Part shown: one piece after another, positions 33,949-42,668 of the stretch
Layout: each line of letters starts with the position of its first letter
Position numbering within the stretch: the stretch's first letter is position 1
Origin: DATFFO01 sp963744905
Lineage (GTDB): Bacteria; Actinomycetota; Acidimicrobiia; Spongiisociales; ZC4RG35
DNA: 64,000 bases
Assembly (NCBI GenBank): GCA_963744905.1
Contig: CAVUUV010000003.1
Coordinates: 496,001-560,000, forward strand
Direction of reading: 5' to 3'
Notes under the pieces: generated by a model
The model's database searches: none
What the model saw: only the letters and a program-made list of their open reading frames with translations
What the model was told of the DNA's origin: nothing
Made by a program: the position numbers and the translations under genes

Positions 33949-34140
33949 TCAGGCGACTCGGGGCAGGTCTGCCTCGACCGACTCATCGCTTTCCAGGAGA
34001 TCGTCCCATAGGAGCGACAACAGCGAGAACAGGCCCGCCGCCAATAGCACGATCCCCGCCAGTACCCCGGCGGCGGCCATCACGACGGTCATGAATGTGT
34101 CCATGTCGACAAGATGCCTGAGGGGTGTGACAGGTTCCAT
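33949..34140 (-). CDS. Small single-span membrane protein
   Basis: A 63-residue frame with one membrane span (MTVVMAAAGVLAGIVLLAAGLFSLLSLLW) and an acidic tail (DDLLESDESVEADLP). ATG 34140 has GGGGAAG upstream; ATG 34104 is a possible shorter start. A hairpin (CACCTGC-GGC/GCC-GCAGGTG, 33926-33951) begins at its stop. No family recognised; it lies between UPF0182 and amtB. Confidence 0.5.
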   Translation of the reverse strand: MEPVTPLRHLVDMDTFMTVVMAAAGVLAGIVLLAAGLFSLLSLLWDDLLESDESVEADLPRVA

Positions 34141-34176
34141 CGGGATCTTCCCGGGGAATGCCCGGGGCCGCCCAAC

Positions 34177-37098
34177 TCAGGGCAGCGAGGCGGACTGGCC
34201 CGCTTCCTGGCGGGCCTGGTCGATGAGTTGGGCGGCCTGGTCGACCAGCTCCTGGTACTTGCCCAGGTCGCCGGCCCGCAGGGCGGCATCGGCCTGGTTG
34301 AGGAGGTCGGCGGCCTGGTTCAACAAGTCCTGGACCGATCCGGGCACCGATCCCCCGTTCTGGCCGCCACCGCCATTGGTTCCTCCCCCACCGTTGGTTC
34401 CGCCCCCACCGCTGATGTTGAACACTTCGTCCATGGCCTCGTTGAGCGACGAAGCCCACTCGATCTGGTCGCCGTAGACCACCACCACCCGCCGGAACTC
34501 GGGGAAGCCTCCGCTCTGGGAGGACTGGAGGTAGATCGGCTCGATGTAGAGGATCGAATCCCCGATCGGCACCACCAGCAGGTCACCCTGGATCACGTTG
34601 GAGCCTTGCTGGCCCCACAGGGTGAACTGGGCGGAGATCTCGTCGTCCTGTTGGATACGGTCGCCGATCTGACCGGTCCCGCCCACCAGGATCCCCTGGG
34701 GCATGCGGAAGTCGATCAGCCTCGATGGCTTACCCGGCTCGGGCGCGTCGGCCACCATGAACGAAGACATGTTGGGCTTGTCGCGGGGGTTGAACGGCTG
34801 CAACAGGACATAGGAGAGGGCGTCCTCGCCCGGTAGTCGGGTCAACAGGTAGTAGGGAAGGATCTCCGGGAGGTACTGCACTCCCGATGTGCTCAGCCCA
34901 TCCCCGTTCAGCAGCTCACTACCGGCCACCTCGCCCCGGCGGATGGTGGCCGGGTCGGGCGGGATGGACCAGGCGTCGTTGCGGCTGAAGAACTCGGAGG
35001 GCTGGTCAACGTGGTAATTGAGCCAGATCTCGCCCTGGACCCGGAACAGGTCCTGGGGGTAGCGGAGATGATCGACCAGCTCGGGGGACATGGCCGTGCC
35101 GGGTTCGAACAGGCCCGGATAGACCGCCTGCCAGGCCCGGATGACGGGGTCGGTGTTGTCCGTCACATAGAAATGGACACTGCCGTCGTAGGCATCGACC
35201 GTGGCCTTGACCGAGTTGGCGAGATAGTCCATGCCGTTGCGGACGTCGGTCGACCGGGCCAGCCGGGAGCGAATCTGGGGATTGACCGGCTGGGAGTAGG
35301 GGTAGTGATCGCTGGAGGTGTACAGGTCGACGACCCAGACAACCCGCCCGTCCATTACCACCGGGTAGGGGTCGGTGTCCACCGCCAGGAAGGGGGCCAG
35401 GTTCTTGACGATGCTGCGGACGTTTCGTTCCACCAGCACCCGGCTGTCCGGGCGGACCTGACCGGAGATCAACAGGTTGAGGTCGCGGTAGCGGAAGGCG
35501 AAGGCGATACGCCGCCACAGCGAGCCCAGGCCGACCCCGGCCGAGCCCTGGTACTCGTTGTTGGTTATTCCCTCGCCGCCACCCAACGGCATGTCCACTT
35601 CCTGGGGGCCGGTGCCGGTCTTGACGATCACCGGTCGGCCCGGGTCGTAGGACTCCCCGAAGTAGATGCGCGGCTCGCTCAGATCCAGGGTCGGGTCGTT
35701 GGTCACGGGAGGCAGATCGGAGAGGAGGAATACGGGCTGACCCTCGTCGGAGACGGCGTTTGCCTGGCTGACCACCGCCCCGATGCCATGGGTATAGATG
35801 AGGTGGGTGTTCATCCAGTCGTTACGCTCCAGGTTGGCCTCGTCCAGTTCGCGCACCGCCACCATGGTCTGGGTGGGTTTTCCATCCAGCACGTAACGGT
35901 CGGTGTCGACCCGATCCAGGGCGTAGTAGGGCCTGATCGACTGGAGGCTCTGGTAGGTGCGGGGAAGGACGCTGCTGTCCCAGAGACGCACGTTGTCGAC
36001 GGTGAGGCGGTTGGCCTCGATGTCGGAGGCACTCAGGTCGTTGGCGGCCTTGAAGTCCCGCACCTCTACCTTGTCCAGTCCGTAGGCGGCCCGGGTGAAC
36101 TCGATGTTGTGGGCAATGTACTCCGACTCCCGGGCCAGGGGCTGGGGCTGGACCTGGAGACGTTCCACGATGGCCGGGTAGATGAGAAGGGCGGCAATCG
36201 AAACCAGGATCCAGGCCGCCACCGACACCAGCACCAGGATCCAGCCCCGGCGCCAGATGTTGACCACGAACACCACCGCCGTTACCACCGCCACCGCCAT
36301 CAAAAGGCGCAACGCCGGCAGGCGAGCGGTGATGTCGGTGTAGCCGGGGCCGTAGAAGGAGTCCGCCTGGCTACCGGAGAAGAGCAGCGCCAGGGCATCC
36401 ATGCGGTACATCGCCGCCCGCACCAATGCCAGGAGGGCCAGGATCACCGAGAGATGGACCTTGGCCCTGCGAGTGATGCTGGGTGCCGAGCCCCGTCGGA
36501 TGCGGATGCCGCCGTTGAGGTAATGGGCCAGCGTGACGATGACGGTCAGAGCGGCTCCCAGGTTGAACAGCCAGCTCAGGGCGGACTGGATGATGGGGTA
36601 CTGGAAGACGTAGAACCCGGCATCGACGTTGAAGATCGGGTCGGCCACGCTGAACGTCTGGCGACCCAGGAACAGGAACAGGTCGTCACGCCAGGCCGCC
36701 ACCCCCAGACCGAGCAGGAGAGCAATGAGGATCGAGACCCAGAGCCGCAGCAGGTGCCCACGCCCCCGGGACCACTCGTGAAACCGCACCACCAGCTCCT
36801 CCTCCTCGCTCATGTCGGCGGGGAGATAGCGCGGTCCGAGCCGGTCGGCCAGGAACAGGTTGAGCCACACGAGCAGGAAGACGATGGCCAGACCCAGTGC
36901 CCCCAGGGCTATACCGACCAGCCAGCGCCTTTGCCAGACGGAGGCGAAGCCCAGCGAATCGAACCAGAGATAGTCGGTCCAAAGGGTCCCGAGGGCGGTG
37001 AGGACGAGATAGGCCAGGACGATGGCGGCGAATATCAGTGTCAGGCCCCGCCGGCGATCTCCTGAGGACCGGGCCGGCGGCGGCGTCCTGGTGAACAT
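34177..37098 (-). CDS. UPF0182 family membrane protein
   Basis: A 973-residue protein. The first 330 residues carry seven membrane spans with family motifs (YLWFDSLGFASVWQRRW, FHEWSRGRGHLLRLWVSILIALLLGLG). The large outer part holds MNTHLIYTHGIGAV, LPPVTNDPTLDLSEPRIYFGE, NNEYQGSAGVGLGSLWRRIAFAFRY and VVWVVDLYTSSDHYPYSQP, all UPF0182 hallmarks. A Gly-rich tract of GGGGTN repeats (about residues 885-900) precedes a helical tail (LLNQAADLLNQADAALRAGDLGKYQELVDQAAQLIDQA). The function of the family is unknown. Confidence 0.9.
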   Translation of the reverse strand: MFTRTPPPARSSGDRRRGLTLIFAAIVLAYLVLTALGTLWTDYLWFDSLGFASVWQRRWLVGIALGALGLAIVFLLVWLNLFLADRLGPRYLPADMSEEEELVVRFHEWSRGRGHLLRLWVSILIALLLGLGVAAWRDDLFLFLGRQTFSVADPIFNVDAGFYVFQYPIIQSALSWLFNLGAALTVIVTLAHYLNGGIRIRRGSAPSITRRAKVHLSVILALLALVRAAMYRMDALALLFSGSQADSFYGPGYTDITARLPALRLLMAVAVVTAVVFVVNIWRRGWILVLVSVAAWILVSIAALLIYPAIVERLQVQPQPLARESEYIAHNIEFTRAAYGLDKVEVRDFKAANDLSASDIEANRLTVDNVRLWDSSVLPRTYQSLQSIRPYYALDRVDTDRYVLDGKPTQTMVAVRELDEANLERNDWMNTHLIYTHGIGAVVSQANAVSDEGQPVFLLSDLPPVTNDPTLDLSEPRIYFGESYDPGRPVIVKTGTGPQEVDMPLGGGEGITNNEYQGSAGVGLGSLWRRIAFAFRYRDLNLLISGQVRPDSRVLVERNVRSIVKNLAPFLAVDTDPYPVVMDGRVVWVVDLYTSSDHYPYSQPVNPQIRSRLARSTDVRNGMDYLANSVKATVDAYDGSVHFYVTDNTDPVIRAWQAVYPGLFEPGTAMSPELVDHLRYPQDLFRVQGEIWLNYHVDQPSEFFSRNDAWSIPPDPATIRRGEVAGSELLNGDGLSTSGVQYLPEILPYYLLTRLPGEDALSYVLLQPFNPRDKPNMSSFMVADAPEPGKPSRLIDFRMPQGILVGGTGQIGDRIQQDDEISAQFTLWGQQGSNVIQGDLLVVPIGDSILYIEPIYLQSSQSGGFPEFRRVVVVYGDQIEWASSLNEAMDEVFNISGGGGTNGGGGTNGGGGQNGGSVPGSVQDLLNQAADLLNQADAALRAGDLGKYQELVDQAAQLIDQARQEAGQSASLP

Positions 37099-37159
37099 GG
37101 CGGCGATTGTACGGGGCCGGACCGCCTAGCCCTCAAACCGCCTGTTCAGAAGCCCGTGC

Positions 37160-39037
37160 TCAGACGGGGCTGATGGTGCAGCTGCAGTCCCGATGGGCGG
37201 GCGGAACCTCGTCGCCGGCTTCCGCCGCCGCCCGACAGGTCGGGCACAGTCGCCCCGAAGGTACCCAGTCCCAGCCACGGCGGTTGCGTTCCAGAGCAGA
37301 CCGCAGCGCACCGTGATAGGAGGCCAGGGCCATGGAACGGATCCTTCGCTCCGCTTCGTCGGTGCGCCACCCCCGAAAGATGCGGGAGGCAGCGGCAGAG
37401 CGCTCCCGTGACCCGGCGCCCGACGCCTGCAGTGAGGCCTGCAGCGCCTGAGCCAGGTCGGCCCCCATCTCTTCCACGTCGGGCACCTCCTCCCCGGGAC
37501 CGGTTCCAACGTTGCTCAGGCCCATCTCGGTGGCGGCTTCCCGTCCCGCTTCGGCCGATTCGGCCACCAGTGCCTCGAGATCGGAGCGGAACCCCGACTC
37601 CAGCTCTCCGGCATCGGGAACCCACTCTCCCTCGGTGAGCCGGATCTGTTCCAGGGCCTGATTCTGGGCGTCGGTCAAGGCCCGCTTGACCGTCCGCAAC
37701 GCCTGATTGGTCAAAGGCAACAGGAGACGCTCCCGGATCTCGAAGACGTCGACGTTGCCGTTGCCGTCGACCGGCTCGATTGCTGGTTCGGACTGAGGCT
37801 CCTCCTCGCCCTCCCCGTCGGGGAGTGGAGCGGCGCTGTCCGGCTGTGGCTCGCCTCTGGGCGGGCGACGCAACCGGCGAAACAGTTCGGCCACGTGGTC
37901 GGGTTCCTGGCCCGACTCCGGCTCTGGCCCGGCCCGTGTCTCGGGTTCTTCCCGGGCAGGCCCGGACCCTGTCCTGTCCTCGGGCGGTGCCACGGGTTCG
38001 GGTTCGGGAGCCGACAGGAGCTCTTGGGCGTCAGGCCGGGGCGCCGCCTTACCCTCGGGCGGTGCCACGGGTTCGGGTTCGGAGGCTCTCGCTGTGGCCT
38101 CGTCAGCGCGGAGACGTGCTACCTCCTCGGCCAGGGCGTCGGCGTCGGCCTCCTCCTCCATCACCTGAGGCTCTCCAGGCTCCGCCCGGTTGGGCCTGAT
38201 CACTCGAACGGTGTGGCCGTCCTCCCAATCTTCTGAGTGTGGAATTCCGAATTCGTCGGCCACAACGGCCCGGCGGGGCAGGTCGGGAGGCTCGGTCAGG
38301 CCCAGACCGGACCGGCGCTCTTCTAGCTCGCCTTCGAACGCCGACAGGGCGGTGCGAACCGACTCCAGCTCGTCCATCAGCTCCTGGCGCCGCTGCTCGA
38401 GTGCTCTGGTCCGTTCCTGGGCCGCGTCCGCCTGGCGATGCGCCGAAGCGATGATGTCGTCGTGCTCGGCTCTGGCATCGGTCACCCACTTCTCCGACTC
38501 CATCTTGGCGTTCCTTACGGTGTCCTCGGCCTCGCGACGGGCGCTGGAGGTGAGGCGGTGCGCTTCCCGCTCGGCCTCTCCCAGCACGGCCAGCGATTCG
38601 CGTTCGGCGGTCCTGGCCATCTCCTCGGTCTGGGCCCGGACCTGGTCCAGCATCTGGGAGCTGGTCGTCCAGGCATCGCTCCTCATCGCCTCGGCATCCT
38701 GGCGGGCCGCCTTGATCACAGCTTCGGCCTCGGCCGTGGCCTCGGTGCGCCAACGGGAGGCGTCGGCGGTAGCCCGGTCACGAATCGACTCGGCGGCGGT
38801 ACGGGCCGCCTCCAGGACCGAGGCGACTTCCCGGCCCACGTTCTCGAACTCGGACTTGAGGTCCTTGTCGGCGAATTCGCCCAGACGCGAGGACAGCCGG
38901 TCGCGTTGTTGAACCAGTTCTTCGACGGCAGCGGCCACCCGCTCCAGGAATTCGGCTACCTCCTCCGAGTCGTAACCTCGGAAGGCGGTCCGAAAGCTGG
39001 CGCGCCGTATCTCTTCTGGCGTCGGCTGGGTGGTCAT
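37160..39037 (-). CDS. DivIVA-like coiled-coil protein with phage-head-type Cys/His tail
   Basis: About 625 residues. Residues 1-60 are a DivIVA domain (TPEEIRRASFRTAFRGYDSEEVAEFLERV); residues 60-230 are long coiled coil rich in Ala, Glu and Arg. A Pro/Glu linker follows with a near-exact duplication (EPEPVAPPE twice). Residues 430-625 are helical and end WVPSGRLCPTCRAAAEAGDE, VPPAHRDCSCTISPV. This CxxC...PxxHxxCxC ending resembles the C-terminal zinc motif of phage Mu F-type head morphogenesis proteins. DivIVA proteins organise poles and septa. The ATG at 39037 is chosen over longer frames for its fit to the family start. Confidence 0.75.
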   Translation of the reverse strand: MTTQPTPEEIRRASFRTAFRGYDSEEVAEFLERVAAAVEELVQQRDRLSSRLGEFADKDLKSEFENVGREVASVLEAARTAAESIRDRATADASRWRTEATAEAEAVIKAARQDAEAMRSDAWTTSSQMLDQVRAQTEEMARTAERESLAVLGEAEREAHRLTSSARREAEDTVRNAKMESEKWVTDARAEHDDIIASAHRQADAAQERTRALEQRRQELMDELESVRTALSAFEGELEERRSGLGLTEPPDLPRRAVVADEFGIPHSEDWEDGHTVRVIRPNRAEPGEPQVMEEEADADALAEEVARLRADEATARASEPEPVAPPEGKAAPRPDAQELLSAPEPEPVAPPEDRTGSGPAREEPETRAGPEPESGQEPDHVAELFRRLRRPPRGEPQPDSAAPLPDGEGEEEPQSEPAIEPVDGNGNVDVFEIRERLLLPLTNQALRTVKRALTDAQNQALEQIRLTEGEWVPDAGELESGFRSDLEALVAESAEAGREAATEMGLSNVGTGPGEEVPDVEEMGADLAQALQASLQASGAGSRERSAAASRIFRGWRTDEAERRIRSMALASYHGALRSALERNRRGWDWVPSGRLCPTCRAAAEAGDEVPPAHRDCSCTISPV

Positions 39038-39120
39038 GGGCATTTTCCAAGATACAGGCCAGGACCCGACAAACCCGACGTTTGCCCCCACGAGGGACGA
39101 GGCGGGCGGACCAGCCCCGG

Positions 39121-39228
39121 CTTCTTTGGACGCTGAGGAACGCCCCTCCCCTTCTTTGGACCGTCGCCGTCGCTATGCGTTCCTGGCGGTCCAAAGAAGC
39201 CGTAAACCGTTCCCCGGGGTCCAAAGAA
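39121..39228. repeat. Four-arm inverted repeat TTCTTTGGAC
   Basis: TTCTTTGGAC occurs at 39122 and 39152 and its reverse complement GTCCAAAGAA at 39189 and 39219, each pair exactly 30 bases apart. The outer left copy extends to a 23-base imperfect match (39121-39143 with 39176-39199). There is no T-run, so a plain terminator is unlikely. It fills the gap between the PDZ/Lon protease and DivIVA-like genes, both on the minus strand. Confidence 0.65.
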
Positions 39229-39255
39229 CCATGTCGCTCGTCGCTCTCGGTCGGG

Positions 39256-40281
39256 CTAGGCCTCCGGCAGTGAGGCCAGGAAATCGAGGGCATCGTCGAT
39301 GGTGGAGACCGGTTTCAGCTCCATCGAATGGCGGGGAGCGGTCATAGCGGCGTCATAGTTGGCCTGCGGCACCAACATGTACTCGGCCCCGGCGGCCTCC
39401 GCCGCCACCACCTTCTGGCGCACCCCGCCGATGGCGCCCACCTTCCCGTCGGGGGAGATGGTCCCGGTGCCTGCCACCACGTGGCCATGGGCCAGGTCCC
39501 CGTTGGAGAGGGTCTCGATGATGGCCAGCGTGTACATCATCCCCGCCGAGGGGCCCCCGACGATTCCCGGATTGACGTCGATCCAGAAGGGAAGCTGGCG
39601 GATGAAGATCCCGATGAACGCCTGGCCCGGGGTATCGGGATTCTCGGCCAGTTCGATGTCGTAGGTGTGCTCCTCGCCACTCCGAAGCACGGTCAGCCGG
39701 ATCGTGTCCCCGGGCTTCTTGCCGGCCAGCGCCGGGGCCAGATCGTCCACACCGGTCACCTTCTTCCCTTCGATGGCGGTGATCTGATCGCCGATCCTCA
39801 GCACCTTGCCGGCCGGCGTGGCAGCCGCGTACCCGGTGATGAACACCTTGTCGGCCTGGGCCTCCAGGTTCAACTTGGACAGGGCCACCGTGATTGCAGT
39901 GGCGGTCGACTGATCCATCATCTGCAGGTTGAGGCGCTGGTACTGCTCATCGGACACGCCAGGCTTTCTGACCCGGTTCCGGGCCAGGACATCGACGGTT
40001 GGATCGATCCCGGCCACCACCGCCTCGAAGGCGTTGAGGGGTTGGCTCTCCACCGTCAGCATCAGCAGCTCGCCGTGGGGCTGTTGAACCGGATGGCCCT
40101 CGACGATGACCGCTGCCGAGGCGTCGCCCACCGGCCCGGGAGACCATGCGACGAGCGGCAGAGGGATGTTCCAGGCCAGGACCACCAGGCCCAGTACGAA
40201 GAAGACGATGGCCGCGGCAGTGAGTGAACGCTGGGGCTTGGGTGGTGACTGGTCGCTCACCGGCCGGATCGTATCGCCCAC
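39256..40281 (-). CDS. YlbL-type PDZ/Lon-domain membrane protease
   Basis: A 341-residue protein: one N-terminal membrane span (AAAIVFFVLGLVVLAWNIPLPLVAWSPG), a PDZ domain about residues 150-220 (GYAAATPAGKVLRIGDQITAIEGKKV), and a Lon-type S16 protease domain with Ser in NPGIVGGPSAGMMYTLAI and Lys in GAIGGVRQKVVAAEAAG. The dyad is intact. In Bacillus, YlbL degrades a cell-division inhibitor; the partner here is unknown. The next gene on the strand encodes the DivIVA-like protein. It is divergent from bioY with 57 bases between. Confidence 0.9.
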   Translation of the reverse strand: MGDTIRPVSDQSPPKPQRSLTAAAIVFFVLGLVVLAWNIPLPLVAWSPGPVGDASAAVIVEGHPVQQPHGELLMLTVESQPLNAFEAVVAGIDPTVDVLARNRVRKPGVSDEQYQRLNLQMMDQSTATAITVALSKLNLEAQADKVFITGYAAATPAGKVLRIGDQITAIEGKKVTGVDDLAPALAGKKPGDTIRLTVLRSGEEHTYDIELAENPDTPGQAFIGIFIRQLPFWIDVNPGIVGGPSAGMMYTLAIIETLSNGDLAHGHVVAGTGTISPDGKVGAIGGVRQKVVAAEAAGAEYMLVPQANYDAAMTAPRHSMELKPVSTIDDALDFLASLPEA

Positions 40282-40338
40282 GGGGCCATACCGGCCCTTC
40301 TAGACTCCGACGATCGCCCAGTCGGAAGGTGAAATCGA

Positions 40339-40908
40339 GTGACCTACGCCCCTTCAGTGATCGCGTCCCGAGTGGTGAGCCGGTCCCGGGCAACGACCCT
40401 GGTTCTGGTCGTGGCCACCGCCGCGCTAACCGCACTCGCCGCCCAGTGGCGGATTCCACTGTGGCCGGTACCCATCACGGGCCAGACCTTTGCCGTGCTG
40501 CTGGGCGGGGCGGCACTGGGCTGGCGGGCCGGAGGCGCCGCCCAGTTGCTCTATCTGGCCGTGGGGGCGATCGGGGTGCCTGTCTTCACCGAGGCGTCGG
40601 GGGGCCTGCACGTCTTCGCCGGACCCACCGTCGGCTACCTGATCGCCTTCCCAATCGCCGCCGCCCTGGTGGGGTGGATGGCCGAACGTCGTCACGATCG
40701 GCGGTTTTGGTCGATGGTCCTCGCCTTCGCCGCCGGCAGCGCCGTCATCTACCTGGGCGGGATGATCGGCCTGATGGCCACCCTGGGTTTCTCACCGGCC
40801 ACCGCCTTCACCGAAGGCGTAGCCCCCTTCCTGGTTGGCGACGCGGTCAAGGCCGCCGCCGCCGGCATCCTCCTCCCCGGCGCCTGGAAGCTAACCGGCG
40901 AGGGCTAG
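40339..40908 (+). CDS. bioY: Biotin transporter S component BioY
   Basis: A 189-residue membrane protein: ALAAQWRIPLWPVPITGQTFAVLLGGAALGWRAGGAAQLLYLAVGAIGVPVFTEASGGLHVFAGPTVGYLIAFPIAAALVGWMAE. The VPITGQTFAVLL and GP-GYLIAF blocks are BioY signatures. It binds biotin with high affinity; BioM/BioN or general ECF partners are not encoded nearby. It starts at GTG with GAAGGTG upstream, divergent from the PDZ/Lon protease gene. Confidence 0.9.
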   Translation: MTYAPSVIASRVVSRSRATTLVLVVATAALTALAAQWRIPLWPVPITGQTFAVLLGGAALGWRAGGAAQLLYLAVGAIGVPVFTEASGGLHVFAGPTVGYLIAFPIAAALVGWMAERRHDRRFWSMVLAFAAGSAVIYLGGMIGLMATLGFSPATAFTEGVAPFLVGDAVKAAAAGILLPGAWKLTGEG

Positions 40909-40918
40909 ACCCCTTTTC

Positions 40919-40954
40919 GCGCAACTGGTCGCGCCATGGCGCGACCAGTTGCGC
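40919..40954. repeat. Perfect 36-base palindrome between convergent genes
   Basis: GCGCAACTGGTCGCGCCA is followed directly by its exact reverse complement, with no loop bases. It starts ten bases past the bioY stop and ends 36 before the livG stop. No T-run follows on either strand, so the element is either an unusual bidirectional terminator or a protein-binding site. Confidence 0.7.
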
Positions 40955-40989
40955 CAGATGGGAGGGGGGTACCCCCTTCCCCCACACTC

Positions 40990-41772
40990 CTAGGCCGTTT
41001 GGGCGGATTCTTCGCCCAGGTAGGCCTTGATGACGTCGGGGTTGCGCTGGACCTCGGCGGGTAGGCCCTGGGCGATTTTGCGGCCGAAGTCGACCACCAT
41101 GACCCGGTCGGCGATGTCCATGACCAGGCCCATGTCGTGCTCGACCAGGATCATGGACACGCCCAGCTCGTCCTGGATATCGAGGATGAAGCGGGCCATG
41201 TCCTCTGTCTCCTCCAGGTTCATGCCTGCCACCGGCTCGTCCAGCAGCAACAGCTCCGGCTCCATGGCCAGAGCCCGGCCCAGCTCGACCCGCTTCTGGA
41301 TCCCGTAGGGGAGGAGGCCCACCGGGTACTTGCGCCACTGCTCGATTTCGAGGAAGTCGACGATGTCTTCGACCTTGAACCGATTCTCCACCTCGGCCCG
41401 CTTGGCCCTGCCCCACCACACGGCTCCCGCCAGCCAACTCGTGTCCATGCGGATGTGACGCCCGGTGAGGATGTTCTCGATCACCGTCATGTGCGGGTAC
41501 AGGGCGATGTTCTGGAAAGTGCGGGCGATGCCCAGGTCGGCGGTCTGGTTGGGTTTGAGGCCCATGATCGACTCTCCCTTCCAGCGGATGTCCCCGCTCT
41601 GGGGGTGATAGACCTGGTTGAGCGAGTTGAAGATCGAGGTCTTCCCCGCCCCGTTGGGACCGATGATGGCGAACAGCTCGCCATCGTGCACGGTGAAGGA
41701 CACCCCGTCGATGGCCTTGACCCCCTTGAACGAGAGCTCGATGTCATCCACCTCGAGAAGGGGCTCGCTCAC
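40990..41772 (-). CDS. livG: Branched-chain-type ABC importer ATPase LivG
   Basis: A 260-residue ATPase from GTG 41772, which overlaps the livF stop (GTGA). Walker A is GPNGAGKTS, the Q-loop GIARTFQNIALYPHMTVIENIL, signature LPYGIQKRVELGRAL (in place of LSYG-Q), Walker B LLLLDEPVAGMN, switch His VEHDMG. The LivG subfamily insertion (RAEVENRFKVEDIVDFLEIEQW) is present. It pairs with LivF on the inner face of the LivHM channel. Confidence 0.9.
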   Translation of the reverse strand: MSEPLLEVDDIELSFKGVKAIDGVSFTVHDGELFAIIGPNGAGKTSIFNSLNQVYHPQSGDIRWKGESIMGLKPNQTADLGIARTFQNIALYPHMTVIENILTGRHIRMDTSWLAGAVWWGRAKRAEVENRFKVEDIVDFLEIEQWRKYPVGLLPYGIQKRVELGRALAMEPELLLLDEPVAGMNLEETEDMARFILDIQDELGVSMILVEHDMGLVMDIADRVMVVDFGRKIAQGLPAEVQRNPDVIKAYLGEESAQTA

Positions 41773-42563
41773 GACAACCACCTCTTGCGCCGCTTGTAGT
41801 GCTTGACGTCCCGGAACGACTTGCGCTCCCCACCCTCACCGTGCAGACCCAGGTAGAACTCCTGGACGTCCTCGTCCTGGAGGAGTTTCTCGGGCGAGCC
41901 GTCCATGACCATCTTCCCCGTCTCCATGATGTAACCGTGGTGGGCGATCGACAGCGCCATGTTGGCATTCTGCTCGATGAGCAGGACCGACGTCCCCTGA
42001 CCGTTGATCTCGGTCACGACCTCCTTGACCTGTTGAACCAGCAGCGGCGCCAGGCCCAACGAAGGCTCGTCGAGGATCAACAGCCGGGGATGTTGCATCA
42101 GGGCCCGGGCAATGGCCAGCATCTGCTGTTCACCGCCCGAGAGGTATCCGGCCGTGGAGCGACGGCGATCCTTGAGCAGCGGGAACAGGGTCATGACCCG
42201 CTCGTAGGCGGAGGCGACGTCCTTCGGGTCCCGGTTGATGTAGGCGCCGGCCTTGAGGTTCTCGTCCACGGATAGCTCGGCGAACACCCGCCGCCCCTCC
42301 ATCACCTGGGAGATCCCTGCCCGTACCCGGTGGGCCGGGTCGGTGTGGGTGATGTCGTTGCCCTCGAAGTGGATCGACCCCTTGGTGATGTCTCCTTCGT
42401 GGACGTCGAGAAGGCCGGTTATCGCTCGCAGGGTGGTCGTCTTGCCGGCCCCGTTGGCTCCGAGAAGGGCGACTATCTGGCCATCCGGGACCTCCAGTGA
42501 GATCCCGCGCAGCACCAGCACGACGTCGTTGTAGACGACCTCGAGGTTCTCGACGGTCAGCAT
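41769..42563 (-). CDS. livF: Branched-chain-type ABC importer ATPase LivF
   Basis: From ATG 42563 the protein has 264 residues: MLTVENLEVVYNDVVLVLRGIS, Walker A GANGAGKTTTLRAI, GISQVMEGRRVFAELSVDENL, signature LSGGEQQMLAIARALM, Walker B LLILDEPSLGLAPLLVQQV, IEQNANMAL. The last 25 residues (GGERKSFRDVKHYKRRKRWLS) form an unusually basic extension beyond the family end. The start 60 bases upstream in frame is not used because it lacks family similarity. Confidence 0.9.
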   Translation of the reverse strand: MLTVENLEVVYNDVVLVLRGISLEVPDGQIVALLGANGAGKTTTLRAITGLLDVHEGDITKGSIHFEGNDITHTDPAHRVRAGISQVMEGRRVFAELSVDENLKAGAYINRDPKDVASAYERVMTLFPLLKDRRRSTAGYLSGGEQQMLAIARALMQHPRLLILDEPSLGLAPLLVQQVKEVVTEINGQGTSVLLIEQNANMALSIAHHGYIMETGKMVMDGSPEKLLQDEDVQEFYLGLHGEGGERKSFRDVKHYKRRKRWLS

Positions 42564-42668
42564 CGTCTGTCCCGTGTCACGGGTCCTGGACTCGGTCGGC
42601 CGAGCCCACGACTCGCGCCACACGACGGAGGTGGGCGGGGGGGCGCCCCGCCCACCTCGTCTGTCAGC

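Noticed and set aside
34360..34415. Gly-codon repeat near the UPF0182 3' end
   Set aside because: It is the in-frame GGGGTN tract of the protein, not a separate repeat element.
35011..37065. 684-residue open frame antisense to the UPF0182 gene
   Set aside because: It mirrors a well-conserved gene in GC-rich DNA, is His/Asp/Gly-rich and shows no family pattern; long antisense frames are expected here.
37975..38085. Repeated GGTGCCACGGGTTCGG-like units, at first sight a repeat array
   Set aside because: They encode the duplicated EPEPVAPPE linker of the DivIVA-like protein, with only two copies and no spacers of constant length; not a CRISPR.
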